Below, one piece after another: positions 53,067-62,149 of a stretch of 64,000 nucleotides of DNA. The notes beneath the pieces were generated by a model. That model was given only the letters and a program-made list of their open reading frames with translations. It did not search any database and was not told the DNA's origin. The DNA comes from Bradyrhizobium sp. AZCC 1610 (GTDB lineage: Bacteria; Pseudomonadota; Alphaproteobacteria; Rhizobiales; Xanthobacteraceae). Position numbers and translations under genes: made by a program. Location: NCBI RefSeq assembly GCF_036924515.1, contig NZ_JAZHRR010000001.1:7411001-7475000 (forward strand). The letters are read 5' to 3'. Numbering within the stretch: the first letter of the stretch is position 1; each line of letters begins with the position of its first letter.

Positions 53067-53549
53067 CTACACACGATGGTAGGGGTGGCCGGCCAGAATG
53101 GTCGCGGCCCGATAAATCTGTTCAAGGAGCATGATACGCACCATTTGATGCGGCCAGGTCGCCGAGCCGAATGCAATGCGCATTTTAGCCTTGCGCTGCA
53201 AATCAGGCGAAAGTCCGTCCGCGCCGCCGATTGCGAAAATAGTATTGGCCATCCCCTCATCCCGCCACTGGCCGAGATGCCGGGCGAAGGTCGCGCTATC
53301 GATGCTCTTGCCGTGCTCGTCCAGCGCCACCAGCACGGATTTCTCCGGTATCGCCGCCGCAATCGCCGCGGCTTCCTCCGATATCCGGGTCGCGGTGTCG
53401 CGCGCGCGGCTTTCGGGAATTTCATGGATCGTGAGGCCGCGAAAGCCGAGCTTGCGGCCGATGTCCTCGAAGCGCTCGCGATAGCGTTCGGCCAGTTCCT
53501 GCTCCGGGCCCTGTTTCAGCCGGCCGATTGAAACCACGACAAGGCGCAT
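53067..53549 (-). CDS. rlmH: 23S rRNA pseudouridine-1915 N3-methyltransferase RlmH
   Basis: RlmH is a SPOUT-class methyltransferase that methylates pseudouridine 1915 in helix 69 of 23S rRNA. The 160-residue protein starts MRLVVVSIGRLKQGPEQELAERY and has the SAM-binding knot with LDEHGKSIDSATFA, FAIGGADGLS and MVRIMLLEQIYRA near the C-terminus. I start at 53549, the family-typical beginning; the frame is open to 53591. It sits just after rsfS, as in many bacteria. Confidence 0.95.
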   Translation of the reverse strand: MRLVVVSIGRLKQGPEQELAERYRERFEDIGRKLGFRGLTIHEIPESRARDTATRISEEAAAIAAAIPEKSVLVALDEHGKSIDSATFARHLGQWRDEGMANTIFAIGGADGLSPDLQRKAKMRIAFGSATWPHQMVRIMLLEQIYRAATILAGHPYHRV

Positions 53550-53655
53550 GAATGCTGTTTCTGGCGTGTTCCGGCGTGCACTTTCCGGCACGCGCGCTTT
53601 TAAGCGCGCGCAAGCAGGTTACATGCGCTTTAGCCGATTCGCATCGGCCGAGAGT

Positions 53656-54093
53656 TCAGATCGCTGCCGCCGCCGGGTTTTGCGCCCACAACCTTTCGAG
53701 ATTGTAGAATTCGCGGACCTCGGGCCTGAACACGTGCACGACCACATCGCCGGAATCGATCAGCACCCAGTCGCAATTGGGCAAGCCCTCGACATGGATG
53801 TTCTTGATGCCGTTTTCCTTCAGGGCTTTCGTGACGTTTTCCGCGATCGCGCCGACATGCCGGTTGGCCCGGCCCGTGGTGACGATCATGTAGTCGGAAA
53901 AGGCGGATTTGCCGCGAAGGTCGATGGTGATCGTTTCTTCCGCCTTCATATCGTCGAGGCGGGAGAGGATCATATTCAGCGTCTTGTCGGCGTCGGGTTG
54001 CGCCTTCAAGGCCGCAGCTTGTGTCGATGTTTTACGCGCGGTCTTGGCAGATTTGCTGGAAACCTTGGGTAAAACAGACTTGGACTTGGACAA
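53656..54093 (-). CDS. rsfS: Ribosomal silencing factor RsfS
   Basis: RsfS binds ribosomal protein L14 and blocks subunit joining when nutrients are short. The 145-residue protein has a basic N-terminal extension (about 35 residues, rich in Lys/Ser) before the conserved RsfS/Iojap domain with SAFSDYMIVTTGRANRHVGAIAENV and NCDWVLIDSGDVVVHVFRPEVREFYNLERLW. It lies between nadD and rlmH on the same strand, the widely conserved order. Confidence 0.95.
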   Translation of the reverse strand: MSKSKSVLPKVSSKSAKTARKTSTQAAALKAQPDADKTLNMILSRLDDMKAEETITIDLRGKSAFSDYMIVTTGRANRHVGAIAENVTKALKENGIKNIHVEGLPNCDWVLIDSGDVVVHVFRPEVREFYNLERLWAQNPAAAAI

Positions 54094-54227
54094 TACAGAT
54101 GTGGCCAGGGACCATTCCTTTCACTGTATCGCGAACGCCGAATCCCGGCGTCGCGGACCATATTAGGCATGTGGGGTTAATGGTTTCAATATTCCAGTGA
54201 GCCCACGTGCCGGTTCGAACCAAACTG

Positions 54228-54878
54228 TCACTTCTTTACCTTCCAGCTCCCGTCGGAGTTCCGAAGGCCCGTCGACGACAGGTTCAGCTTCATGCCGGTG
54301 AGGAAAACCCAGGCGGGCGCCTGCTGATCGGCTAGCCGGGCCGCCTGGTTCTCAGGCACGCGGTAGCGCGCCAGCGCCTGGGCGGCGGGGGCTGCAAGCG
54401 CCCGGAAACTCTGCGGCGGACGGTCGATCACGGCGATCGGCACCTCGGAGGCGATGCGCCGCCAGTCCTTCCAGCGATGGAACTGCGCGAGATTGTCAGC
54501 GCCCATGATCCAGACGAAACGCACGCCGGGAACGCGGCGGCGCAAATGAATGATCGTATCGACAGTGTACTTGGTGCCGATGACAGCTTCGAGACAGCTG
54601 ATATCGATGCGCGGATCGTCGGCGACATCGAGCGCGGCGCCCGCGCGTTCGGAAATTCCGTGCAGCCGGCCGGTATCCTTCAGCGGATTGCCCGGCGTCA
54701 GCAGCCACCAGACGCGATCAAGCTTCAGGCGCTTCAGCGCAAACAGGCTGATGGCGCGATGCGCCGCGTGCGGCGGATTGAACGAGCCGCCGAGCAGGCC
54801 TATGCGCATGCCCTTGGTATGGAAGGGGATGGCTTGCGCGGCGGATTGCAATTGCATCAGCCGGGTCACCGCGTGCAC
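54228..54878 (-). CDS. nadD: Nicotinate-nucleotide adenylyltransferase NadD
   Basis: NadD adenylates nicotinate mononucleotide to deamido-NAD. The nucleotidyltransferase motif [18 protein letters not shown] lies at about residues 28-45, and the second motif [12 protein letters not shown] near 199-210. The frame begins at 54878, about 23 residues before the MRIGLLGG start; that second ATG is an alternative. The gene follows proA by 10 bases, within the leftward obgE-proB-proA-nadD-rsfS-rlmH series. Confidence 0.93.
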   Translation of the reverse strand: MHAVTRLMQLQSAAQAIPFHTKGMRIGLLGGSFNPPHAAHRAISLFALKRLKLDRVWWLLTPGNPLKDTGRLHGISERAGAALDVADDPRIDISCLEAVIGTKYTVDTIIHLRRRVPGVRFVWIMGADNLAQFHRWKDWRRIASEVPIAVIDRPPQSFRALAAPAAQALARYRVPENQAARLADQQAPAWVFLTGMKLNLSSTGLRNSDGSWKVKK

Positions 54879-54888
54879 GGGCTAGCGT

Positions 54889-56181
54889 TCACGGCCGCGT
54901 CTGCCCGGTGCCGCGAACGCGATATTTGAAGCTCGTCAGTTGCTCGGCGCCAACAGGGCCGCGGGCGTGGAATTTGCCGGTGGCAATCCCGATCTCCGCG
55001 CCAAAGCCGAACTCGCCGCCGTCGGCGAACTGCGTCGATGCGTTGTGCAGCACGATCGCCGAATCCACCTCGCTGAGGAATTTCTCGGCGGCCTTTATAT
55101 CCTCGGCCACGATCGCATCGGTGTGGCGCGAGCCGTGATTCTGGATATGCGCGATCGCAGCATCCACGCCGTCGACGACACGCGCGGCGATGATGGCGTC
55201 GAGATACTCGGTGTCCCAGTCGTCGTCGGTTGCCGGCTTCACCCGCGCGTCGATCTTCTGCACGGCGTCATCGCCGCGCACCTCGCAGCCGGATTCGATC
55301 AGCATCTCGACCAGCGGCTTCAAATTCGTCGCCGCAGCAGCACGATCGACCAGCAGGGTCTCGGCAGCACCGCAGACGCCGGTACGGCGCATCTTGGCGT
55401 TCAGCACGATCGACTTGGCCATGTCGAGCTTGGCGCTGCCGTCGACATAGATGTGGTTGACGCCTTCGAGATGCGCAAACACCGGCACCCGCGCCTCCGC
55501 CTCGACGCGCGCGACCAGGCTCTTGCCGCCGCGCGGCACGATCACGTCGATACCGCCACCTAGTCCTCCAAGCATCAGTCCGACGGCCGCACGGTCGCGC
55601 GTCGGCACCAGCGTGATTGCGGCCTCGGGAAGACCCGCCTCGCGCAGGCCTTGCACCAGGCAGTCATGGATCGCGCGGCAGGAGCGGAAGCTGTCGGAGC
55701 CGCCGCGCAGGATCACGGCATTGCCGGACTTCAGGCACAGCACGCCGGCATCAGCGGCGACGTTGGGACGGCTTTCGAAGATCACGCCGATCACCCCGAG
55801 CGGCACGCGCACGCGCTCGATGGTCATGCCGTTCGGCCGCTGCCAGCTTTCGGTAACGGTGCCGACCGGATCGGGAATGGCGCGCACCGTGGCTACGCCG
55901 TCAGCCATGGAATCGATCCGGGCTGGCGTCAGCGCCAGGCGGTCGATGAAGGCCGACGTCGCCCCACCGGCGCGTACTTCCGCAACGTCCTCGGCATTGG
56001 CCGTGAGGATCTTTGCAGCGTTGGCGCGGATCGCCCGCTCGATCGCCTCCAGCGCGCGATCCTTCTGCTCCGGCGGCGCCAGCGCCAGCACCCGCGCGGC
56101 GGCGCGCGCTTGGGTAGCGAGGTCGGTCATCAAAGCGGGCAGATCGGCAGTGCCGTCGATTGCCTTGAGCGGCGCGGTCAT
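54889..56181 (-). CDS. proA: Gamma-glutamyl phosphate reductase ProA
   Basis: ProA reduces gamma-glutamyl phosphate to glutamate semialdehyde in proline synthesis. The 430-residue aldehyde-dehydrogenase-fold enzyme has the catalytic Cys in [15 protein letters not shown] near residue 275, [28 protein letters not shown] near 135 and [21 protein letters not shown] near the C-terminus. It follows proB after 115 bp and precedes nadD. Confidence 0.96.
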   Translation of the reverse strand: MTAPLKAIDGTADLPALMTDLATQARAAARVLALAPPEQKDRALEAIERAIRANAAKILTANAEDVAEVRAGGATSAFIDRLALTPARIDSMADGVATVRAIPDPVGTVTESWQRPNGMTIERVRVPLGVIGVIFESRPNVAADAGVLCLKSGNAVILRGGSDSFRSCRAIHDCLVQGLREAGLPEAAITLVPTRDRAAVGLMLGGLGGGIDVIVPRGGKSLVARVEAEARVPVFAHLEGVNHIYVDGSAKLDMAKSIVLNAKMRRTGVCGAAETLLVDRAAAATNLKPLVEMLIESGCEVRGDDAVQKIDARVKPATDDDWDTEYLDAIIAARVVDGVDAAIAHIQNHGSRHTDAIVAEDIKAAEKFLSEVDSAIVLHNASTQFADGGEFGFGAEIGIATGKFHARGPVGAEQLTSFKYRVRGTGQTRP

Positions 56182-56296
56182 GGGAGGCTCGTGTCTTGAT
56201 TAAGGCCATGTCCTAGCACGGAAATCCCGCTTTTGCGAGGTCCGGAACCAACATGGCTGGCTGGCGATATCGGAAACAGGCAGCTCGGCCAATGGC

Positions 56297-57439
56297 CTAC
56301 TTGGCCGGAATGGCCCCGGCCGGGCCCACCACCAGATCATCCCGGTGGATCATCTCCGCCCGGCCCGAGATGCCGAGGATTGCCATCACGTCCGGCGATG
56401 AGCGCCCCTTGATCTTTTCGGCATCCTCGGCGTCGTAGGCGACGAGGCCACGGCCGATCTCGTGGGTGTCGGGGCCGCGCACCACCACCGCGTCGCCACG
56501 GGCGAACTGGCCGTCGATCCGGATCACGCCGGCCGGCAGCAGGCTTTTGCCGGCGCGCAGCGCCGCGACCGCGCCGGCATCGATGGTTAGCGTGCCCTTC
56601 GGCTCCAGCGAGCCTGCGATCCAGCGCTTTCGTGCGGTGACGGGATTGGCCGGCGTCAGGAACCAGGTGCAGCGCCCGCCATCGGCGATCGCCTGCAATG
56701 GATGCTCGATCTTGCCGGAGGCGATCAGCATATGCGTGCCTGACGTCGTCGCGATCTTCGCCGCCTCGATCTTGGTGAACATGCCGCCGCGCGACAATTC
56801 GGATCCGGCCGCGCCCGCCATGCCTTCGATCTCCGAGGTAACGGACTCGACGATCGGAATCAGCTTTGCGTTGGGATTGGCGCCGGGTGGCGCGTCATAA
56901 AGCCCGTCGATATCGGACAACAGGATCAGCAGATCGGCGCTCGCCATGGTGGCGACGCGCGCGGCGAGGCGATCATTGTCGCCATAGCGGATTTCGTTGG
57001 TGGCTACCGTGTCGTTCTCGTTGATCACGGGCACTGCGCGCCATTCCAAAAGCTTGGCGATGGTCGAGCGGGCGTTGAGATAGCGGCGGCGCTCCTCGGT
57101 GTCCTGCAGTGTCACCAAAATCTGCCCGGCGCCAATGCCGTGAGCCCCAAGAACTTCCGACCAGATTCGCGCCAGCGCGATCTGTCCGACGGCGGCGGCG
57201 CCCTGGCTTTCCTCGAGCTTCAGCGGGCCGCGCGGCAATTTCAGACGGCTGCGGCCGAGCGCAATCGAACCGGATGAGACCACCAGAACGTCGCGGCCTT
57301 CGTCGTGCAGCTTGGCGATATCGGCTGCCAGCGCCGACAGCCACGCCGAGCGGACCTCGCCCGCATTGGAGTCGATCAGGAGCGAGGAGCCGACCTTGAC
57401 GACGATGCGGCGAAAGTTTTTGAGCGCGGGGCGTTTCAT
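56297..57439 (-). CDS. proB: Glutamate 5-kinase ProB
   Basis: ProB phosphorylates glutamate, the first and feedback-controlled step of proline synthesis. The 380-residue protein has the amino-acid kinase domain ([65 protein letters not shown]) and a C-terminal PUA domain from about residue 280 ([35 protein letters not shown]). I start at 57439 (MKRPALKNF); the open frame reaches 57475. Confidence 0.95.
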   Translation of the reverse strand: MKRPALKNFRRIVVKVGSSLLIDSNAGEVRSAWLSALAADIAKLHDEGRDVLVVSSGSIALGRSRLKLPRGPLKLEESQGAAAVGQIALARIWSEVLGAHGIGAGQILVTLQDTEERRRYLNARSTIAKLLEWRAVPVINENDTVATNEIRYGDNDRLAARVATMASADLLILLSDIDGLYDAPPGANPNAKLIPIVESVTSEIEGMAGAAGSELSRGGMFTKIEAAKIATTSGTHMLIASGKIEHPLQAIADGGRCTWFLTPANPVTARKRWIAGSLEPKGTLTIDAGAVAALRAGKSLLPAGVIRIDGQFARGDAVVVRGPDTHEIGRGLVAYDAEDAEKIKGRSSPDVMAILGISGRAEMIHRDDLVVGPAGAIPAK

Positions 57440-57532
57440 GGATGCGGTCGAATGATCGGGATTGTCGGGAAGCAATACGCGCCAGCTCCCTGATTTGGAA
57501 GTGGCGCGGCCGCGGGAGCGCTTAAGTTTGCA

Positions 57533-58914
<1,382 letters not shown>

Positions 58915-60438
58915 ATGAAAACTGCGAAAAAAAAGCCCCCCAAGAAGACCGTCAAGAAGCCTGTCAAGAAGACAAAGCTCAAAGCTCTCATCAGGAAGAA
59001 ACCTTCCATCAGCTCGAAGAAATCTTCCCTCAGTAGTCAGGTCGACGACATCTTCGAGGTCTGGAATAGAAACGATTCTCCCGGCATGGCGATCGCCGTG
59101 CGCCACAATGGCACCGTCGTTCACCGCCGTGGCTACGGCAGGGCGGATTTCGACCACCAAATTGATAACTCACACGACACCGTCTTCCACGCTGCGTCGC
59201 TAACCAAGCAATTCACGGCGATGGCGATCATGATGCTGATCAACGACCCGAGCCTTGGGAACCCGGCGATCACGCCGATTACCCTCAACACCAACGTGAA
59301 CACGGGTACGAACCCACTCATTCCCGAACTTGCCGGCATAACCCAGCCGATCACTATCGGGCAGCTGCTTCATCACACCAGCGGGATCAGGGACCAGTGG
59401 GTGCTCGCCACGATGGCGGGTTGGCGCCTGTCGGACGACGTGGTGACCCGGGACGACGTCATGAACCGGTTCGTAGGATTGTCGACATCGCTGAACTTCC
59501 CGCCCGGCAGCAAGTATTCGTACAGCAACACCAACTATACGATCGCCGGGGAGATCGTCAAAAAGGTCTCCGGGCTCTCGCTGTCGGCCTTTTGCAAACA
59601 ACATATCTTCGACCCGCTCGGCATGACCAAGACGCAGATCATCGAAACCCACGGCACGATCGTCGACGATCGCGCCTATGGCTATCGGGTCCCGACGCCC
59701 CCATTGGGTTGGGAGATACGGATGCCGAACTATGATCTCAGCGGTCCGACCAACCTGCAGACCACCGTTGACGACCTCATGCGCTGGGACGCCAACTTCG
59801 ACACAATGACCGTCGGCGGCGCAGCCGCGCTGACGGAGATGCAAACGCCGGGGCTCGGGGGCTACGGGCTCGGATTGTTCATTTCGCAGCAGGGCAGCAT
59901 CAAGGTCGTCGAACACAATGGCCGGGATGCCGGATATCGCTCGCACCTAATTCGCGTTCCGAACCAAAATCTCTCGATTGCGCTGCTCTGCAATGTGGCT
60001 TTGCCGAACGTGCGGACACCAGCAGCCCAGACATGGACTCTGGTGCGTGACGTGGCCGCACTCTATCTCGGTGCAACGTTGTTGCCCCTGCCGCCGCAAG
60101 CGCCGCTCCCGGGCGCCACGCCCGGGCCCACGCCGTCAAATCCGGACGAATTCACTGGCCAATTCCACAGTGACGAACTCGACGTCACCTACACCCTGAG
60201 CCTGAACGGAACGGCTGTCCAGGTCACACGCGAAAAATACGCTACGGTCACTCTGTCCCCGCTCATCGACGCCGACACGTTCAAGACGATGCCGCCGCCG
60301 ATGCCGGCATTCAGCAACGTGCTTCCCAAGGTGAAGTTCACGTTTTATCGCGAGCAGGGACAGATCGCCGGTTTCTTCATGGATGACATCTCGGGACAAG
60401 ATCAACTCAGCAACTTCAAATTCAGGAAGATGCCTTAG
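58915..60438 (+). CDS. Serine hydrolase, class C beta-lactamase fold
   Basis: This 507-residue enzyme has the penicillin-binding-protein/beta-lactamase fold of esterases and D-aminopeptidases. SLTK (nucleophile Ser, about residue 95) lies in FHAASLTKQFTAMAI, YSN in KYSYSNTNYTIAGEI near 202, and HNG in VVEHNGRDAGYRSHL near 333. A beta-barrel-like C-terminal domain follows a Pro-rich linker (PLPPQAPLPGATPGPTPSNP). The N-terminus is unusual: MKTAKKKPPKKTVKKPVKK and more lysines instead of a signal peptide, suggesting a cytosolic or nucleic-acid- or membrane-associated protein. The substrate is unknown. Confidence 0.88.
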   Translation: MKTAKKKPPKKTVKKPVKKTKLKALIRKKPSISSKKSSLSSQVDDIFEVWNRNDSPGMAIAVRHNGTVVHRRGYGRADFDHQIDNSHDTVFHAASLTKQFTAMAIMMLINDPSLGNPAITPITLNTNVNTGTNPLIPELAGITQPITIGQLLHHTSGIRDQWVLATMAGWRLSDDVVTRDDVMNRFVGLSTSLNFPPGSKYSYSNTNYTIAGEIVKKVSGLSLSAFCKQHIFDPLGMTKTQIIETHGTIVDDRAYGYRVPTPPLGWEIRMPNYDLSGPTNLQTTVDDLMRWDANFDTMTVGGAAALTEMQTPGLGGYGLGLFISQQGSIKVVEHNGRDAGYRSHLIRVPNQNLSIALLCNVALPNVRTPAAQTWTLVRDVAALYLGATLLPLPPQAPLPGATPGPTPSNPDEFTGQFHSDELDVTYTLSLNGTAVQVTREKYATVTLSPLIDADTFKTMPPPMPAFSNVLPKVKFTFYREQGQIAGFFMDDISGQDQLSNFKFRKMP

Positions 60439-60510
60439 AGTGGATCCAGCACGGCGGGGGCCGCCACGCCGGGGTCGGCGGACGCGCCGCTTCGCTCACG
60501 GGGGGACTGG

Positions 60511-61575
60511 ATGAAAAAACGCGTCGTTCGCGCGCTGGTTACCGGCGCGGGCACAGGTTCAAGCGCAAACCTGATCCGTGCGCTTCGGGCCATGTCGCCC
60601 AAACCGCATGTGGTCGGCGTGAACCACGATCGGTTTTTTCTGAGATTGTCGATCGCCGACGCCAACTATCTCACCCCGGACCCCGACGGGGGCGAATTCA
60701 CCGACGCGCTCCTGGAGATCATCAGGCGGGAGCGGATCGACGTCGTCATGGCGACCAACGACAACGTCGTCAAAGTGCTTTCCGATCACCGCCGCCGCTA
60801 CAAGATCGATCTGCTGCTCCCCCGCCGCGAGACGATCGACCTGTGCCAGGACAAGTATGCGCTGACCGAGTTTCTGCGGCGCAGGAATGTTCCGGTCCCG
60901 CGCACATTTGAGCTCAAGTCGCTTCGTAGCCTGAATGGCATCTTTGCGAGGTTCTCGAATGAAGGCCTGCTCTGGTGCCGCACCCGCCGCGGCTCGCGGT
61001 CGCTCGGCGCCACGCCCGTCGCCAATATCGCGCAGGCGCGGTCCTGGATTACGCAATGGCGGGACTTGCGGGGTGTGAAGGTTTCCGACTTTACGCTGGC
61101 CGAGTACCTGCCCGGGCGGCACTTCATGGTTCACAGCCTGTGGTACAAGGGCACCATGCTGCGAACCCAGGCGGTCGAGGTGCTCAGCTATTTCGCGGCC
61201 GGCAACAACCCGAGCGGCATCTTCTCGATGTGCTCGCTGGCCAAGACCGTTGCAGCGCCGGAGGCCGTCAAGGTTACCCTGAGGGCGGTCGAGGCACTGG
61301 AAAAGGCGCCTACGGGCGCCTTTTTCGTCGAGCTGAAAGAGGACGCAGACGGCGTGCCTGCGATTACCGAGATCAACGCCGGGCGCTTTCCCTCAGGCGT
61401 GACGGCGCTGCTGGCGGTCGGCAGGGACAACATGGTGGCGTCGTTTGCCGCGGCCGCGGCCGGCGAAAAGGTCAGCGTGGCTGCCGAACCCCATGGATCG
61501 GCTGCCGAATACTACATGGTGCGCGATATCGATGCGGTTCCAGCGGTCTTTCCTGCGGAAGAGCTTCTGGAATAG
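60511..61575 (+). CDS. ATP-grasp ligase, carbamoyl-phosphate-synthase-like
   Basis: This 354-residue ATP-grasp protein has an N-terminal Rossmann pre-ATP-grasp domain (VRALVTGAGTGSSANLIRALR, then DVVMATNDNVVKVLSDHRR). The ATP-grasp core contains CQDKYALTEFLRRRNVPVPRTF, and the metal-binding end reads GAFFVELKEDADGVPAITEINAGR with the expected Glu and Asn. This architecture occurs in PylC-like and carboxylate-amine ligases. The substrate is unknown. It starts 72 bp after the serine hydrolase, and two small basic proteins follow. Confidence 0.83.
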   Translation: MKKRVVRALVTGAGTGSSANLIRALRAMSPKPHVVGVNHDRFFLRLSIADANYLTPDPDGGEFTDALLEIIRRERIDVVMATNDNVVKVLSDHRRRYKIDLLLPRRETIDLCQDKYALTEFLRRRNVPVPRTFELKSLRSLNGIFARFSNEGLLWCRTRRGSRSLGATPVANIAQARSWITQWRDLRGVKVSDFTLAEYLPGRHFMVHSLWYKGTMLRTQAVEVLSYFAAGNNPSGIFSMCSLAKTVAAPEAVKVTLRAVEALEKAPTGAFFVELKEDADGVPAITEINAGRFPSGVTALLAVGRDNMVASFAAAAAGEKVSVAAEPHGSAAEYYMVRDIDAVPAVFPAEELLE

Positions 61576-61688
61576 GCCGTGCAGGGGGTTCTGCGGGACG
61601 TTAAAGCCGGACTTGTCGCAGTCGCGATTTGATGTAAAGTTGGTTCCATACTCGCGTTCATTGAGCCCAAAATCATGGAAGTGCATCG

Positions 61689-61922
61689 ATGAGTGGTGGA
61701 TATATCTATCCTCAAGAGGAAGGCGAGCACCAGGTCGTTATTTTCACTTTTATCGGCCCGGTTACCCCCGAGCAGGCCACGCAGTGGAATAAACGGGTGC
61801 TCGAGCTCAAGAACATGTTTGTGAATAGGAAAGTACGTAGCTATTTGGCGGGTGTCACCGTCAAGGGTGAACGGACACCGGAAGAACTGCTTCCCTCGAA
61901 GAAGAAAAAGAAGAAGAAATGA
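61689..61922 (+). CDS. Small protein with a seven-lysine C-terminus
   Basis: This 77-residue protein starts MSGGYIYPQEEGEHQVVIFT, has FIGPVTPEQATQWNKRVLEL and ends EELLPSKKKKKKK. The body could be a small alpha/beta domain; I recognise no family. The lysine run is encoded by an AAG/AAA repeat at about 61899-61919, a site prone to slippage. The stop overlaps the next start by 4 bases (ATGA), so the two small genes are probably translated together. Confidence 0.7.
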   Translation: MSGGYIYPQEEGEHQVVIFTFIGPVTPEQATQWNKRVLELKNMFVNRKVRSYLAGVTVKGERTPEELLPSKKKKKKK

Positions 61923-62149
61923 CCGCTTCGAAAACGAAGCAGTCTCCGTCGCGTCGAGCGGCCAAAGCAAAATCTCCCGTCCCATTTGAATTGCGCGTTG
62001 CCCTCAAGGGCGACAAGCAGTTGACCGAGAACGTGATCGTCGAGGTGCTCGCTGCAGCCCGCCGTCTCGGGCTCGCAGCTCCCGATGTACAGGTCTTGCG
62101 CAAGCCGAGGGTCGGTCCAAAGCGGATTGCGAAGCGCAAGTCCCGCTAG
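61919..62149 (+). CDS. Small basic protein of unknown function
   Basis: This 76-residue, strongly basic protein has a Lys/Arg/Ser-rich N-terminus (MTASKTKQSPSRRAAKAKSP), a central segment VPFELRVALKGDKQLTENVI plus VEVLAAARRLGL, and a basic end (VGPKRIAKRKSR). Charge suggests nucleic-acid binding, without a recognisable domain. It is coupled to the preceding gene by an ATGA overlap. Its TAG stop shares a CTAG with the stop of the convergent gene on the other strand. Confidence 0.65.
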   Translation: MTASKTKQSPSRRAAKAKSPVPFELRVALKGDKQLTENVIVEVLAAARRLGLAAPDVQVLRKPRVGPKRIAKRKSR

